From an uncultured Phocaeicola sp. (GTDB taxonomy: Bacteria; Bacteroidota; Bacteroidia; Bacteroidales; Bacteroidaceae): a stretch of DNA of 64,000 nucleotides. A program made the translations under genes and the position numbers. The stretch lies in the NCBI GenBank assembly GCA_944319745.1, contig CALUET010000002.1, positions 62,001-126,000 of the forward strand, given 5' to 3'. Positions 1-9,484 of the stretch are shown here, piece by piece. Each line of letters begins with the position of its first letter. Positions within the stretch are counted from its first letter, which is position 1. Under the pieces are notes generated by a model, which searched no databases, was not told where the DNA came from, and saw only the letters and a program-made list of their open reading frames with translations.

Positions 1-1376
1 TTATGGAAACTTTGTACGTATTGACCGGAAAAGATTTCTGGAAACGTACGGTAAAGTTTTGGATGAAATTATTCGGAATAAACTTTGCCATTGGGGTGGC
101 TACCGGGTTGATTTTGGAATTTCAATTCGGGACGAACTGGAGTAATTACTCATGGTTTGTGGGAGACATATTCGGCGCTCCCTTGGCCATCGAGGGCATT
201 GTAGCTTTTTTTATGGAAGCAACTTTCATAGCCGTGATGTTTTTCGGATGGGAAAAAGTCGGAAAAAGATTCCATTTGGCGTCTACCTGGCTGACGGGTA
301 TCGGCGCAACGTTTTCTGCATGGTGGATTCTTGTAGCCAATTCGTGGATGCAGTATCCGGTAGGAATGGAATTCAATCCGGAAACCGTACGAAACGAAAT
401 GGTCGATTTCATGGCAGTTGCTTTTTCGCCGGTGGCCGTAATGAAGTTCCTGCATACGGTTCTTAGCAGTTGGATAGTGGGAGCAACTTTTGTAATAGGG
501 GTAAGTTCTTGGTATTTGTTGCGCAAGCGTGAGAAGGAATTTGCCGTGTCGAGCATAAAAGTGGCGGCTTGTGTGGGGCTGTTCGCTACGTTGGTTACCA
601 TGGGAACCGGCGACAAATCGGCGTATCAGGTGGCACAAACCCAGCCTATGAAGTTGGCTGCAATGGAAGCATTATACGAGGGAGGTACACAAGCGCCGCT
701 TACAGTGGTGGGAGATCTGGCAATCCCCAAAATGCTTTCGTTCCTTGCTACACGCGACATGAACGGTTTCGTTCCCGGAATCAATGATATATTGGAGGGC
801 GGATACGCCCTTCCTGACGGGACAAAGGCCTTGTCGGCAGAAGAAAAGGCGGAGCGTGGACGCCTGGCAGTTGAGGCTCTCAGTGCTTTCCGACAGGCAA
901 AAGAAGCCGATGATGCTGCGGCGATGCAGGCTGCCCGCGAGCAACTTGATGCAAATATCGCTTATTTCGGTTATGGTTACATCGGCCATCCCGAAATGTT
1001 GATACCCAATGTTTGGCTGCTGTTCTGGGCATTCCGTGTCATGGTTGGCTTCGGCGTTTATTTCATTGCATTCTTTGCGCTGGTACTCTTTCTGGCATGG
1101 AAGAAGGAGCTTAACCGCTTCCGGTGGCTGCAATGGCTCGCAATTATCAGTATCCCGTGCGCATATCTTGCAAGTCACGCCGGATGGATTGTGGCAGAAG
1201 TAGGGCGTCAACCTTGGGCCATACAGGATATGCTTCCGGTAAATGCCGCAATCTCACGGTTGGAAGTAGGAACGGTGCAGACCACTTTCTTTATATTTTT
1301 GGTAATGTTTACCGTATTGCTGATTGCAGAAATCGGGATTATGCTGAAAGCCATACGGAAAGGTCCGGAAGCATGA
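1..1376 (+). CDS. cydA: Cytochrome bd ubiquinol oxidase subunit I (5' end cut by window edge)
   Basis: Subunit I of the membrane quinol oxidase that reduces oxygen with low-spin and high-spin hemes; in gut Bacteroidales it supports nanaerobic respiration and oxygen scavenging. The frame is open at the window start, and the first visible Met aligns about 45 residues into known CydA, so the true start and the heme b595 histidine lie outside. In window numbering (first Met = 1), E64 and E72 lie in the conserved helix EGIVAFFMEATF, H151 in KFLHTV matches the b558 ligand, and the Met in AFRVMVGFG matches the second axial ligand. The GRQPW signature is present near residue 400. cydB follows after 52 bases. 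The assignment is firm. Confidence 0.97.
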   Translation, partial: METLYVLTGKDFWKRTVKFWMKLFGINFAIGVATGLILEFQFGTNWSNYSWFVGDIFGAPLAIEGIVAFFMEATFIAVMFFGWEKVGKRFHLASTWLTGIGATFSAWWILVANSWMQYPVGMEFNPETVRNEMVDFMAVAFSPVAVMKFLHTVLSSWIVGATFVIGVSSWYLLRKREKEFAVSSIKVAACVGLFATLVTMGTGDKSAYQVAQTQPMKLAAMEALYEGGTQAPLTVVGDLAIPKMLSFLATRDMNGFVPGINDILEGGYALPDGTKALSAEEKAERGRLAVEALSAFRQAKEADDAAAMQAAREQLDANIAYFGYGYIGHPEMLIPNVWLLFWAFRVMVGFGVYFIAFFALVLFLAWKKELNRFRWLQWLAIISIPCAYLASHAGWIVAEVGRQPWAIQDMLPVNAAISRLEVGTVQTTFFIFLVMFTVLLIAEIGIMLKAIRKGPEA

Positions 1377-1428
1377 CCGGGTGTTTTTTCATTGATATAT
1401 CGGATAGTTTAAAATAAAAAATAAAGAT

Positions 1429-2574
1429 ATGACATATACATTCTTACAACATTATTGGTGGTTCGTGGTGTCGCTGTTGGGAGCTTTACTGGTATTTCTG
1501 CTTTTTGTGCAGGGAGGTAATTCTTTACTTTTCCGCTTGGGCCGTACGGAAGAAGAACGCGTAATGCTGGTAAATTCCACAGGGAGGAAGTGGGAGTTCA
1601 CGTTTACCACGCTGGTAACCTTCGGCGGAGCGTTCTTTGCGTCCTTTCCTTTGTTTTATAGTACGAGTTTCGGCGGTGCATACTGGCTGTGGATGATTAT
1701 ACTTTTCAGTTTTGTGTTGCAGGCAGTATCGTACGAATTTCAGTCGAAGCTGGGCAATCTGTTGGGAAAACGCACTTATCGTTTTTTCCTGGTATTGAAT
1801 GGAATCATTGGTCCGGTGCTGTTGGGTGCTGCGGTTGCCACGTTCTTTAACGGAGCGAACTTCGTTGTCGACAAGGCAAATATGGCAGACGAATGGATGC
1901 CTGTCATCAGCAGTTGGGCGAATGGTTGGCATGGTTTGGATGCTTTTGCCGATGTGTGGAACATCATATTGGGATTTGCCGTGTTTTTTCTCGCCCGCTT
2001 GTTGGGAAACCTTTATTTCATCAATAACATACGCAGTGAGGAATTGATTGGTCGTTGCCGTCGTCAGTTGATAACAGATGCGGTTCCTTTTCTGTTGTTC
2101 TTCCTTGCTTTTGTGATACGCACGTTGTTGAAGGAAGGGTTCGCCGTTATCCCTGAAACACAGGAAATCGTGATGCAACCTTTTAAATATGCACAAAACT
2201 TTGCAGCGATGCCCGTCCTGATAGTCTTGTTTCTCGTTGGGGTGGCAGGTGTATTATATGGAGTTGTGAAAAGTATCGTGAACCCGGTTTATACGCGTGG
2301 TATTTGGTTTACAGGAACAGGGGTGGTTCTTACGGTATTGGCATTGTTGTTGTGCGTGGGATATAACGATACGGCTTATTATCCGTCGGCAACCGATTTG
2401 CAAAGTTCCCTGACACTGGCCAACAGTTGTTCCAGTCAGTTTACGCTAAAGACGATGACTTATGTTTCCATATTGGTGCCCTTTGTGCTGGCCTACATCG
2501 TCTATGCTTGGCGGGCAATAGATAAAAAGCCGATAACGCCCGAAGAAATGGGAAAAGACGGACATCATTATTAA
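1429..2574 (+). CDS. cydB: Cytochrome bd ubiquinol oxidase subunit II
   Basis: Partner subunit of CydA in the inner membrane. The 381-residue length and the series of hydrophobic helices across the whole protein fit the CydB family, and adjacency to cydA confirms it. The protein ends in a charged, His-rich tail (GKDGHHY). No small CydX-like gene is visible between the stop codon and the terminator that starts 18 bases later, so the transcript appears to end here. Confidence 0.96.
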   Translation: MTYTFLQHYWWFVVSLLGALLVFLLFVQGGNSLLFRLGRTEEERVMLVNSTGRKWEFTFTTLVTFGGAFFASFPLFYSTSFGGAYWLWMIILFSFVLQAVSYEFQSKLGNLLGKRTYRFFLVLNGIIGPVLLGAAVATFFNGANFVVDKANMADEWMPVISSWANGWHGLDAFADVWNIILGFAVFFLARLLGNLYFINNIRSEELIGRCRRQLITDAVPFLLFFLAFVIRTLLKEGFAVIPETQEIVMQPFKYAQNFAAMPVLIVLFLVGVAGVLYGVVKSIVNPVYTRGIWFTGTGVVLTVLALLLCVGYNDTAYYPSATDLQSSLTLANSCSSQFTLKTMTYVSILVPFVLAYIVYAWRAIDKKPITPEEMGKDGHHY

Positions 2575-2592
2575 AATGGTATATGGGGAAGA

Positions 2593-2627
2593 GTGCCGGC
2601 AGGTTTCAAAGCGTGTCGGCACTTTTT
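2593..2627 (+). terminator. Rho-independent terminator after cydAB
   Basis: The inverted repeat GTGCCGGCA (2593-2601) and TGTCGGCAC (2614-2622) forms a 9-bp stem with one G-U pair and a 12-nt loop, followed directly by TTTTT (2623-2627). It lies 18 bases past the cydB stop. Confidence 0.85.
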
Positions 2628-3024
2628 CTTTGAATGCTGCCAGGGGAATTCGAGGCGTTTGGGCAGAAACACGACCGTGCGCAAGAAAAAGAACGTGTGC
2701 TTTTCATCTAACTCCCGGCACTTCTTGTGTGATGTCATGTGGCATTTCACTAAAGATGTCTGGTCGTTTCAGACTTTCCGGCGGAGAGCCTTATGGACGG
2801 GCGGTAATCTTTTGTGCGGAAGCATCCGTTAAACAAATTGAAATAGGCCCATTTTATCAATAAAAAATATCAATAAATAAAATGTTTTAAGTGCAGAAAT
2901 GTATTTTCGTGATGCGAAAATAGAATCTGTGAATGTGGTAATTTTATCAGTGCTTTGTCTACAAGAACTGTCATTTACGGTGATTATTTTTGTAACGTAA
3001 AATAATATTTATTCGATATTGTAT
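2628..3024. promoter_or_regulatory. Intergenic region with an operator-like palindrome and a -7 box
   Basis: About 400 bases lie between the cydAB terminator and the next gene. A 95-codon open frame from 2576 overlaps the terminator and resembles no known protein, so it is not called. The stretch becomes AT-rich after 2830. It holds a perfect inverted repeat, TATTTTCG (2902-2909) and CGAAAATA (2915-2922), separated by TGATG, which could be an operator. TATTTTTG at 2985-2992 matches the Bacteroidota -7 consensus TAnnTTTG and would start transcription about 25 bases before the ATG at 3025. No convincing -33 TTTG sits at normal spacing. Confidence 0.5.
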
Positions 3025-3870
3025 ATGAAACTGATAACAAACACCGAATTTGGAGGAGAACGTCCTCTGTTTGCTTCTCATGACTTATGCTTGGAAAATG
3101 TGACGATTCATGCCGGAGAATCGGCTTTAAAAGAGTGTTCTAACATAGAAGCCCTGCATTGTCGTTTCGAAGGGAAGTATCCCTTCTGGCATGTGGATGG
3201 TTTTCTTGTAAAAAACTGTTTGTTTACCGAGGGAGCAAGAGCCGCATTGTGGTATTCACGTAACCTTGAAATGATTGATACACGCGTAGAAGCTCCGAAA
3301 ATGTTCCGGGAAATGGATGGCATAAAGTTGACGAATGTGCAGATCCCCGATGCGCAGGAAACACTGTGGCATTGCTGTAATGTGGAACTGAAAGACGTGG
3401 AAGTGGCACATGCCGATTACCTTTTTATGCACAGTCGGAACATACGTATTGAAAATTACAGGCAGCAGGGGAACTATTCTTTCCAGTACTGTAAGGATGT
3501 GGAAATAAGAAATGCAGTCATCGACTCGAAGGATGCTTTCTGGAATACGGAGAATGTAACGGTGTACGATTCGGAAATTACCGGAGAATATCTTGGCTGG
3601 CATTCCCGAAACCTGCGTTTGGTGAACTGTAAGATTTCCGGCACCCAACCATTATGTTATGCGCATGATCTGATAATGGAGAATTGTGTGATGGCAGACG
3701 ACTGCGACTTGGCTTTTGAATACAGCAGTGTGCAGGCTACTGTTCGCAGTGCTATTCACAGCGTGAAGAATCCTCGTACGGGAAACATAACGGCCGACAG
3801 CTACGGGGAAATCATTCTTGATGAACATATCAAGGCACCGGCCGACTGCAAGCTGGATGTGTGGAAATAA
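3025..3870 (+). CDS. DUF3737 family protein, right-handed beta-helix
   Basis: A 281-residue protein. The ATG at 3025 (MKLITNTEFGG) is preferred over an in-frame TTG at 3019. The sequence is built of short repeats of the form 'N-V-x-hydrophobic-x-D/N-C/S' (for example CSNIEALHC, SRNLEMIDT, CCNVELKDV, CKDVEIRNA, SRNLRLVNC), which is how stacked rungs of a parallel beta-helix look. It matches the DUF3737 family, sometimes labelled putative hydrolase without biochemical proof. There is no signal peptide, so it is probably cytosolic. It is the first of four closely spaced genes, followed 22 bases later by a PatB-type aminotransferase; this neighbour suggests, but does not prove, a role in sulfur amino acid metabolism. 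Confidence 0.75.
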   Translation: MKLITNTEFGGERPLFASHDLCLENVTIHAGESALKECSNIEALHCRFEGKYPFWHVDGFLVKNCLFTEGARAALWYSRNLEMIDTRVEAPKMFREMDGIKLTNVQIPDAQETLWHCCNVELKDVEVAHADYLFMHSRNIRIENYRQQGNYSFQYCKDVEIRNAVIDSKDAFWNTENVTVYDSEITGEYLGWHSRNLRLVNCKISGTQPLCYAHDLIMENCVMADDCDLAFEYSSVQATVRSAIHSVKNPRTGNITADSYGEIILDEHIKAPADCKLDVWK

Positions 3871-3892
3871 TTTATTCTCCCTGTATTGAATC

Positions 3893-5065
3893 ATGAAATA
3901 CGATTTTGACGAAATAATACCCCGCCGCAATACCTGTTCTTACAAGTGGGATAGTGCGGAAGATAAGGATGTGTTGCCCATGTGGGTGGCAGATATGGAC
4001 TTCCGCACGGCGCCGGTTATCATCAATCGTTTGCAACAACGGGTGTCTCACGGCATATTCGGTTACACACGCGTGCCCGAAGAATATTATCAGGCCGTGA
4101 CTGCCTGGTTCGAACGCCGCCATGCGTGGAGAATAGAAAGGCAATGGATGATATATACATCGGGCGTGGTTCCTGCAATTTCCGCCGTGATTAAGGCTCT
4201 GACGGTGCCGGGCGATAAAGTATTGGTGCAGACGCCTGTGTATAATTGCTTCTTTTCTTCCATCAGGAACAACGGTTGTGAAATCATATCAAGTCCTTTG
4301 GTTTATGCAAATAATACGTATCGTATGGATTTTGATGACTTCGAACGTAAGGCATCCGATCCGAAAACGAAAGTGTTTTTGCTGTGCAATCCTCATAATC
4401 CTGCCGGGAGAGTTTGGACAAGAGAGGAATTGATGCGGGTAGGCGACATCTGCTTGCGGCACAATGTAACCGTTGTTTCCGATGAAATACATTGCGAATT
4501 AGTTTATAGGGGGCATGAATACATTCCTTTTGCTTCCATTTCCGAACGATTTTTACATCGTTCGGTCACCTGCATATCGCCGAGCAAGTCGTTTAACATG
4601 GCGGGACTGCAGATTGCCAATATCGTTGTTTACGATGAAGGAATGAGATGTAAGATTGATAAGGCTATCAATATCAATGAGGTTTGCGATGTAAATCCTT
4701 TCGGAGTGGAGGCAACGATTGCTGCTTATACCGAGGGAGAGGATTGGTTGGTTCAGCTTCTTGATTATCTGAAAGGCAATTATGATTGCATGAAGGACTT
4801 CTGCTTGAAATATTTGCCCGAATTCCCCTTGACCGTTTTAGAGGGAACATATCTTGTATGGATGGATTGTTCTTGTTTGAATACCCCTTCGGAGGAGTTG
4901 GAAAACCGCATGCTTAAAGACGTCAAGCTTTGGCTGAATGCCGGAACGATGTACGGAAAGGAAGGAGAAGGCTTTATGCGGTGGAACATTGCATGTCCTC
5001 GTTCGGTTATGTTGGACGGGTTAAAACGTTTTTGCGATTTCGTCAGATCAGAATATTCACTGTAA
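3893..5065 (+). CDS. patB: MalY/PatB family PLP aminotransferase, probable cystathionine beta-lyase
   Basis: A fold-type I PLP enzyme of 390 residues. The family cleaves C-S bonds of cystathionine or cysteine conjugates, giving a thiol, pyruvate and ammonia. Visible motifs are the N-terminal PMWVADMDF (residues 29-37) typical of MalY/PatB, NPHNPAGRVW (166-175), SDEIH with the pyridine-binding Asp197, and the Schiff-base lysine K232 in SPSKSFNMAG. The length fits the family. It sits 22 bases after the DUF3737 gene and 7 bases before an EamA transporter, so it is co-transcribed. The exact substrate cannot be read from the sequence; MalY-like regulatory activity is also possible. Confidence 0.85.
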   Translation: MKYDFDEIIPRRNTCSYKWDSAEDKDVLPMWVADMDFRTAPVIINRLQQRVSHGIFGYTRVPEEYYQAVTAWFERRHAWRIERQWMIYTSGVVPAISAVIKALTVPGDKVLVQTPVYNCFFSSIRNNGCEIISSPLVYANNTYRMDFDDFERKASDPKTKVFLLCNPHNPAGRVWTREELMRVGDICLRHNVTVVSDEIHCELVYRGHEYIPFASISERFLHRSVTCISPSKSFNMAGLQIANIVVYDEGMRCKIDKAININEVCDVNPFGVEATIAAYTEGEDWLVQLLDYLKGNYDCMKDFCLKYLPEFPLTVLEGTYLVWMDCSCLNTPSEELENRMLKDVKLWLNAGTMYGKEGEGFMRWNIACPRSVMLDGLKRFCDFVRSEYSL

Positions 5066-5072
5066 TCATATT

Positions 5073-6008
5073 ATGCCTTTACCGAAGCACCATATATCAG
5101 TTCTTGTAGCTTATTTCCTAATCTATGTGGTGTGGGGATCAACTTATTACTTTATTGGAGTCGCTTTACATGGTTTTCCTACTTTCTTGCTGGGGGCGTT
5201 GCGCTTTTCTGTGGCGGGACTTCTGCTGTTGTTTCTTTGTGCTTTGCGGGGAGAGAAGGTATTCCGTTGGCGACTTATACGGCGTTCTGCCGTAAGCGGA
5301 ATCGTATTGTTGTTTGTCGATATGGCAGTTATCATGTTGGCGCAACGTTATGTCAGCAGTAGTTTAGTGGCCATTGTGGCTTCCTCCACCGCAATATGGA
5401 TTATGTTTTTCGATGCGCCCATGTGGAAAACAAACTTTCGCAGCATGACAACCATTGCCGGCATTTTGTTGGGATTTGCCGGTGTTGCCCTGCTTTATAT
5501 GGAACAGCTTTCCATGGAGGCGGTAGTGCACCGTCACCGCGAATACGGTATTCTGCTTCTGATAGGCGGTTGCATTTCGTGGGCACTCGGTACGCTTTAT
5601 GCAAAATATCGTTCTTCTGCAGAAGAAGAAGTGAATGGTTTTGCCGGTTCGGCGTGGCAGATGCTTTTTGCCGGTGCAATGTTTTGGCTGTGTGCTTGCG
5701 TGCTTGATGGTTTTTCACGGACGGAGTGGAGGGAAATTCCCGCATCGGCTTGGGCATCGTTGGCCTATCTGATAGTGTTCGGTTCGTTATTGGCTTATTC
5801 GGCTTACGTGTGGCTTTTAAAAGTACGGCCTGCTACTGAAGTGGCAACGCATGCGTATGTTAATCCGGTGGTCGCAGTGATAATAGGTGGCGGTCTGGGC
5901 GGAGAAGAGGTAACATGCATACAGTTGCTCGGGTTGGCGGTAATACTTGTGAGTGTAATGCTGGTAAACAGGAAAAGAAAAACGAAGGAAAATGAAACAT
6001 ACAATTGA
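5073..6008 (+). CDS. EamA/DMT superfamily transporter
   Basis: A 311-residue inner membrane protein with about ten hydrophobic segments arranged as two five-helix EamA repeats. The N-terminal YFLIYVVWGSTYYFIG and the repeated small-residue helices are typical of the family. Such proteins export or exchange metabolites such as amino acids and their derivatives. It starts 7 bases after the aminotransferase stop and its end overlaps the next start by 17 bases, so translation is coupled. Export of a sulfur-containing amino acid product is an inference from the PatB neighbour only. Confidence 0.85.
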   Translation: MPLPKHHISVLVAYFLIYVVWGSTYYFIGVALHGFPTFLLGALRFSVAGLLLLFLCALRGEKVFRWRLIRRSAVSGIVLLFVDMAVIMLAQRYVSSSLVAIVASSTAIWIMFFDAPMWKTNFRSMTTIAGILLGFAGVALLYMEQLSMEAVVHRHREYGILLLIGGCISWALGTLYAKYRSSAEEEVNGFAGSAWQMLFAGAMFWLCACVLDGFSRTEWREIPASAWASLAYLIVFGSLLAYSAYVWLLKVRPATEVATHAYVNPVVAVIIGGGLGGEEVTCIQLLGLAVILVSVMLVNRKRKTKENETYN

Positions 6009-7221
6009 TTCGGCCGTCCCGGTGTCCTCGTCGGAACGGTATATTATTCTGGATGCTTTGCGGGGATTTGCCTTATTGGGGATTTGTTTGGCCAACTTTC
6101 CCGAGTTCTCTTTATACAACTTTCTGGATGCCCGAACGGCAGAATCCATGTCATCGTTCGGGATCGATCGGGTAGTTCGTTTCCTTCAATATATGTTGGT
6201 CGACGGGAAGTTTTATACGATATTCTCTCTGCTTTTCGGCATCGGATTCTCAATTATCATCTCGAATGCCGCGAAAAAAGGAGCCGACGGTTTCCGCATT
6301 TTTTACAGAAGAATGTCCATTCTTGTAGTGATAGGGCTCATTCATCTGATGTTCATCTGGAGTGGAGATATTTTAATGCTCTATGCTTTGTTGGGACTGC
6401 TGCTGACGTTGTTTCGCAATGTATCCGACAAAGCCATACTTTCGTGGGCGGGATTTTTTCTGTTTCTTCCCGTAGTGATAGATTTTGTTTGGGAAGTTAC
6501 GGGCATATATCCTTCGGCTCGTGTGGTGGAGTGGCAGCAATATTTCTGTGCGAAATACGGCATTACCGACGAAAACTTTGCTTACTGGCTGCGTGATGCG
6601 CGCGATTATGGCGGTGTGTTCGAGTTTCTTGTGCAGGGAGCATTGGTTCGTTTACAGGAGTTTATCGACGGGAATCGTTATTTTAAGGTGTTCGGCCTGT
6701 TTCTGATAGGCTTTTATATCGGTAGAAAGCGGATGTATGCCGACCTGTCGAAGTGGAAACCCTTGTTGAAGAAACTGTTTGTTTACGGCATGTTGATAGG
6801 GCTTCCCCTTTCGATCGTGTATGCATGGAGTGCAATGTATCACCATCCTTTGGGACTGACAATGCATTCTTTTCTGTATTTTGTCAGCGTCTATTTGTTG
6901 GGCTTTGCCTATGTTTCGGGCATTTGTCTGCTGCTTCTTGCCTGTCCGAAGCTGAAAATTTTCCCGGTTCTTGCTGCTCCGGGCAGAATGGCATTGACGA
7001 ATTACATCGGTCAGTCCCTCATCGGTATGCTTCTTTTCTACGGCATCGGACTGGGATGGGGAGCAGGTATCGGCCTGGCACAGACGGAACTGATTGTATT
7101 GTTTGTCTTTCTTTTTCAGATAATATTCAGTCGTCTTTGGTTAAAGGTATTCCGCTTCGGACCGTTGGAATGGGTTTGGAGGATGCTGACATACGGAAAA
7201 TGGTTTGCATTGCGCTTGTGA
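5992..7221 (+). CDS. DUF418 domain-containing membrane protein (YeiB-like)
   Basis: A 409-residue polytopic membrane protein. The N-terminus carries LDALRGFALLGI, the entry helix shared by YeiB and acyltransferase-3-like proteins, followed by FSLLFGIGFS. The C-terminal part has NYIGQS followed by LLFYGIGLGWG, diagnostic of the DUF418 domain. The molecular function of this family is not established. The ATG overlaps the end of the EamA gene by 17 bases. It is the last gene of the four-gene run; the next gene is convergent and ends 26 bases away. Confidence 0.85.
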   Translation: MKHTIDSAVPVSSSERYIILDALRGFALLGICLANFPEFSLYNFLDARTAESMSSFGIDRVVRFLQYMLVDGKFYTIFSLLFGIGFSIIISNAAKKGADGFRIFYRRMSILVVIGLIHLMFIWSGDILMLYALLGLLLTLFRNVSDKAILSWAGFFLFLPVVIDFVWEVTGIYPSARVVEWQQYFCAKYGITDENFAYWLRDARDYGGVFEFLVQGALVRLQEFIDGNRYFKVFGLFLIGFYIGRKRMYADLSKWKPLLKKLFVYGMLIGLPLSIVYAWSAMYHHPLGLTMHSFLYFVSVYLLGFAYVSGICLLLLACPKLKIFPVLAAPGRMALTNYIGQSLIGMLLFYGIGLGWGAGIGLAQTELIVLFVFLFQIIFSRLWLKVFRFGPLEWVWRMLTYGKWFALRL

Positions 7222-7246
7222 TTTTCTACATTTCGTGCAACTGTTC

Positions 7247-9484
7247 TCACTCATTTTTCTTCAGGGTGTAGGTCACCGATTGGCCCGCTTTTACGTCGAC
7301 TTTGTTATTCCATGTGAGGAAGGCGTTGTCTCCCAATGGGAGAGCCGCGCTCTTTTCGTTTTCCGCAAGGACGGTTATACACGCGTCAAATTCCGTCGGA
7401 TTCGTAATGCGTAGCGTTATTTCCTTTTTATTGTTCCGTATGATCTCCGCTTCCACGTGGTCGAATACATATAATTTACCGCAATCTGTACGAATGTAAA
7501 TGCCCGGAATCTCTAAAGCCATGAGGGCTCCGTTTGTCTCGTTCCAGCCTGTTGCCCATCCGTCGGCGCGTGATCCCCGGTGATCCGAGTCGCAATATGT
7601 GAGACGTTCCGATATCTTTCCGTTGGGTTGAATGCCTTCTGCATGTGCATGAATGACGTCCCGCAGGAGTTCGGCATACAGCGTATCGCCTGTGGCACGG
7701 TAAAGTTTGAAGAGGGCATCGCCCGATTGTGTACAGAAACCCGGTGCTCCGTGTTTGTTTTGAGTGCTTGCCCATATGGCTCCCGTGAGGTTGGCTCCGA
7801 GCTTTGCCAGTGGCGTTTCTTCAGGTAGACGGTAATCGAACGATACGGTCCACGTGGCACACAGATTGGCCAAATCGCGCGCTTGCCGTAAATATTGGCT
7901 TTCTCCGGTAATTTCATAAAGAGTGATTAGAGAGGTCAACAGGGCGATGGCCGTTTCCGAGTCGGCGTTTTGGAGGATGTCTCCGCATCCTCCGGACGTA
8001 AATCCCCGGATGCTGAACTGTTGATAGAGTTCCTTTGCCGCCTGCACGGCGATGTCTGCGAAAGAAGGATTGCCGAAATATTTTGCGGCAAGAGCCAGTC
8101 CTCCGACAACCATTGCCCCGCTTGTGGTATTATAAACGGCCACTTTTCCCGTTTCCACGTGAAGGTAGTTTCCCCACGTGCCTTCGTTTTTCCATGTATT
8201 GGCAAATGCTTCGGCCAAAGCATATACGTTTTCTTCCCATTGGGGCTTGATGAAATCTTTTTTCCCCATGCGTTTCAGCAGATCGAATTGCTTTATCATC
8301 CAGTAAAGGACGTCTCCGTTTCTGCGGGTAAGCCCGATTCTCGGTACCACGGCCGCGGCATCGCGGTTTAAAACCGTACCGTCGGGCAACAGAATATCGT
8401 AATAATATCCGCTTTTCCCTTTCGCCCTTGGCAGAGAGAAATCAAACGTGCAGGCCACTCTGCGCAGGTGTTCTTCATCACCGATGGCCAGCATCGGATA
8501 AGTATTGATGAGTCCTCCGATCCATCCGTACGACATCCAGTCGGCCGACTCGGGACGATAAAACTCTATGCTGTCTTTCTTATAGTAGCGGGAATCTATG
8601 TTTTTCTCCATAATGTCCAGCACTTTGCTCATGGGGATGAGGTTCCGCGGGGCATTGCACCGGATGTGATGCTTTCTTTCGTGCATGAAATGTTCAAGCA
8701 ATTCGGGGACGTTTCTGCACGGATAAGCCAATCGGGTTACGCGGATAACGATTTCTTCTCCTTTCTTCACGGAGATGCCGCGATCGGGACTGGCACTGAA
8801 TCCGATGAACTCGGGCTTTTTTTCTCGTACTCCCGGCGCACTGATAACGAAAGAGGCCATACTTCTGTCGGCCGACTCTTCTGCAATAAGTCCGTGATCG
8901 ATTACTTTGTTTTCGTGCAAGATGCCTTGATCTGTCAGTAAGATTATGCCTTCCTCTTTTTGGCGGTCGAGGAAAGTTATGGCCGGAGTTGCGGCATTGC
9001 ATACGCTGACTTCGAGAAGAGAGCGGCTGCCGAAGTCGGGAGATAGTTGTGGAATGGGGTTTGAAGTAAGAGCAATATCGGGACGATCGTAATCACTCGG
9101 ATCGAGTCCTGTGGCATAACTTCGGTTTACGATGCGTTGTCTGTTGCCGTTGTACACAGAGGCCGGTATCATGACATAGTTATCGCTTGACCATTGATAA
9201 CGGTCGAAAGCTACGGCAATTCCTGCTTCCGACATGTCCTTTAGCGCCGTGAAACGGAATGTGTATCGTTGTCCGTCGGATACTTTTTCCGTATTCACGA
9301 CGACATTCCAGTCGGTCGAACCGTCGGAGATTTCTTTGCAAGAGGTTAAATACTCGTTATGGTATCGGCATTCCAACAAGCGTATTTCCTCTTTTGGGTT
9401 AGGGGATGCGGGAAGCCATTTCTGGGCTTGCACGTATGTACTGCAAAACAAAAAGACGATGCAGAGAAAAGGTATGCGTTTCAT
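7247..9484 (-). CDS. Secreted protein of unknown function, possible six-hairpin carbohydrate enzyme
   Basis: The frame is open up to 9562, but the ATG at 9484 (MKRIPFLCIVFLFC) gives a clean signal peptide ending near VQAQ, so I place the start there, giving 745 residues. The N-terminal third is beta-rich. From about residue 290 the protein is helical, with repeated features of an (alpha/alpha)6 toroid: paired hydrophobic helices, W/Y/G-rich turns such as ADWMSYGWIGG, TWGNYLHVE and GWATGWNETNGALMALE. A short beta domain closes the protein. This layout resembles six-hairpin glycosidases or polysaccharide lyases of the Bacteroidota periplasm. I do not recognise a named family and assign no activity. 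It is a single gene, transcribed opposite to the flanking plus-strand genes. Confidence 0.7.
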   Translation of the reverse strand: MKRIPFLCIVFLFCSTYVQAQKWLPASPNPKEEIRLLECRYHNEYLTSCKEISDGSTDWNVVVNTEKVSDGQRYTFRFTALKDMSEAGIAVAFDRYQWSSDNYVMIPASVYNGNRQRIVNRSYATGLDPSDYDRPDIALTSNPIPQLSPDFGSRSLLEVSVCNAATPAITFLDRQKEEGIILLTDQGILHENKVIDHGLIAEESADRSMASFVISAPGVREKKPEFIGFSASPDRGISVKKGEEIVIRVTRLAYPCRNVPELLEHFMHERKHHIRCNAPRNLIPMSKVLDIMEKNIDSRYYKKDSIEFYRPESADWMSYGWIGGLINTYPMLAIGDEEHLRRVACTFDFSLPRAKGKSGYYYDILLPDGTVLNRDAAAVVPRIGLTRRNGDVLYWMIKQFDLLKRMGKKDFIKPQWEENVYALAEAFANTWKNEGTWGNYLHVETGKVAVYNTTSGAMVVGGLALAAKYFGNPSFADIAVQAAKELYQQFSIRGFTSGGCGDILQNADSETAIALLTSLITLYEITGESQYLRQARDLANLCATWTVSFDYRLPEETPLAKLGANLTGAIWASTQNKHGAPGFCTQSGDALFKLYRATGDTLYAELLRDVIHAHAEGIQPNGKISERLTYCDSDHRGSRADGWATGWNETNGALMALEIPGIYIRTDCGKLYVFDHVEAEIIRNNKKEITLRITNPTEFDACITVLAENEKSAALPLGDNAFLTWNNKVDVKAGQSVTYTLKKNE

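Noticed and set aside
2576-2863. A 95-codon frame directly after cydB
   Set aside because: It starts inside the cydAB terminator and is rich in Arg, Cys and Ser without any recognisable pattern.
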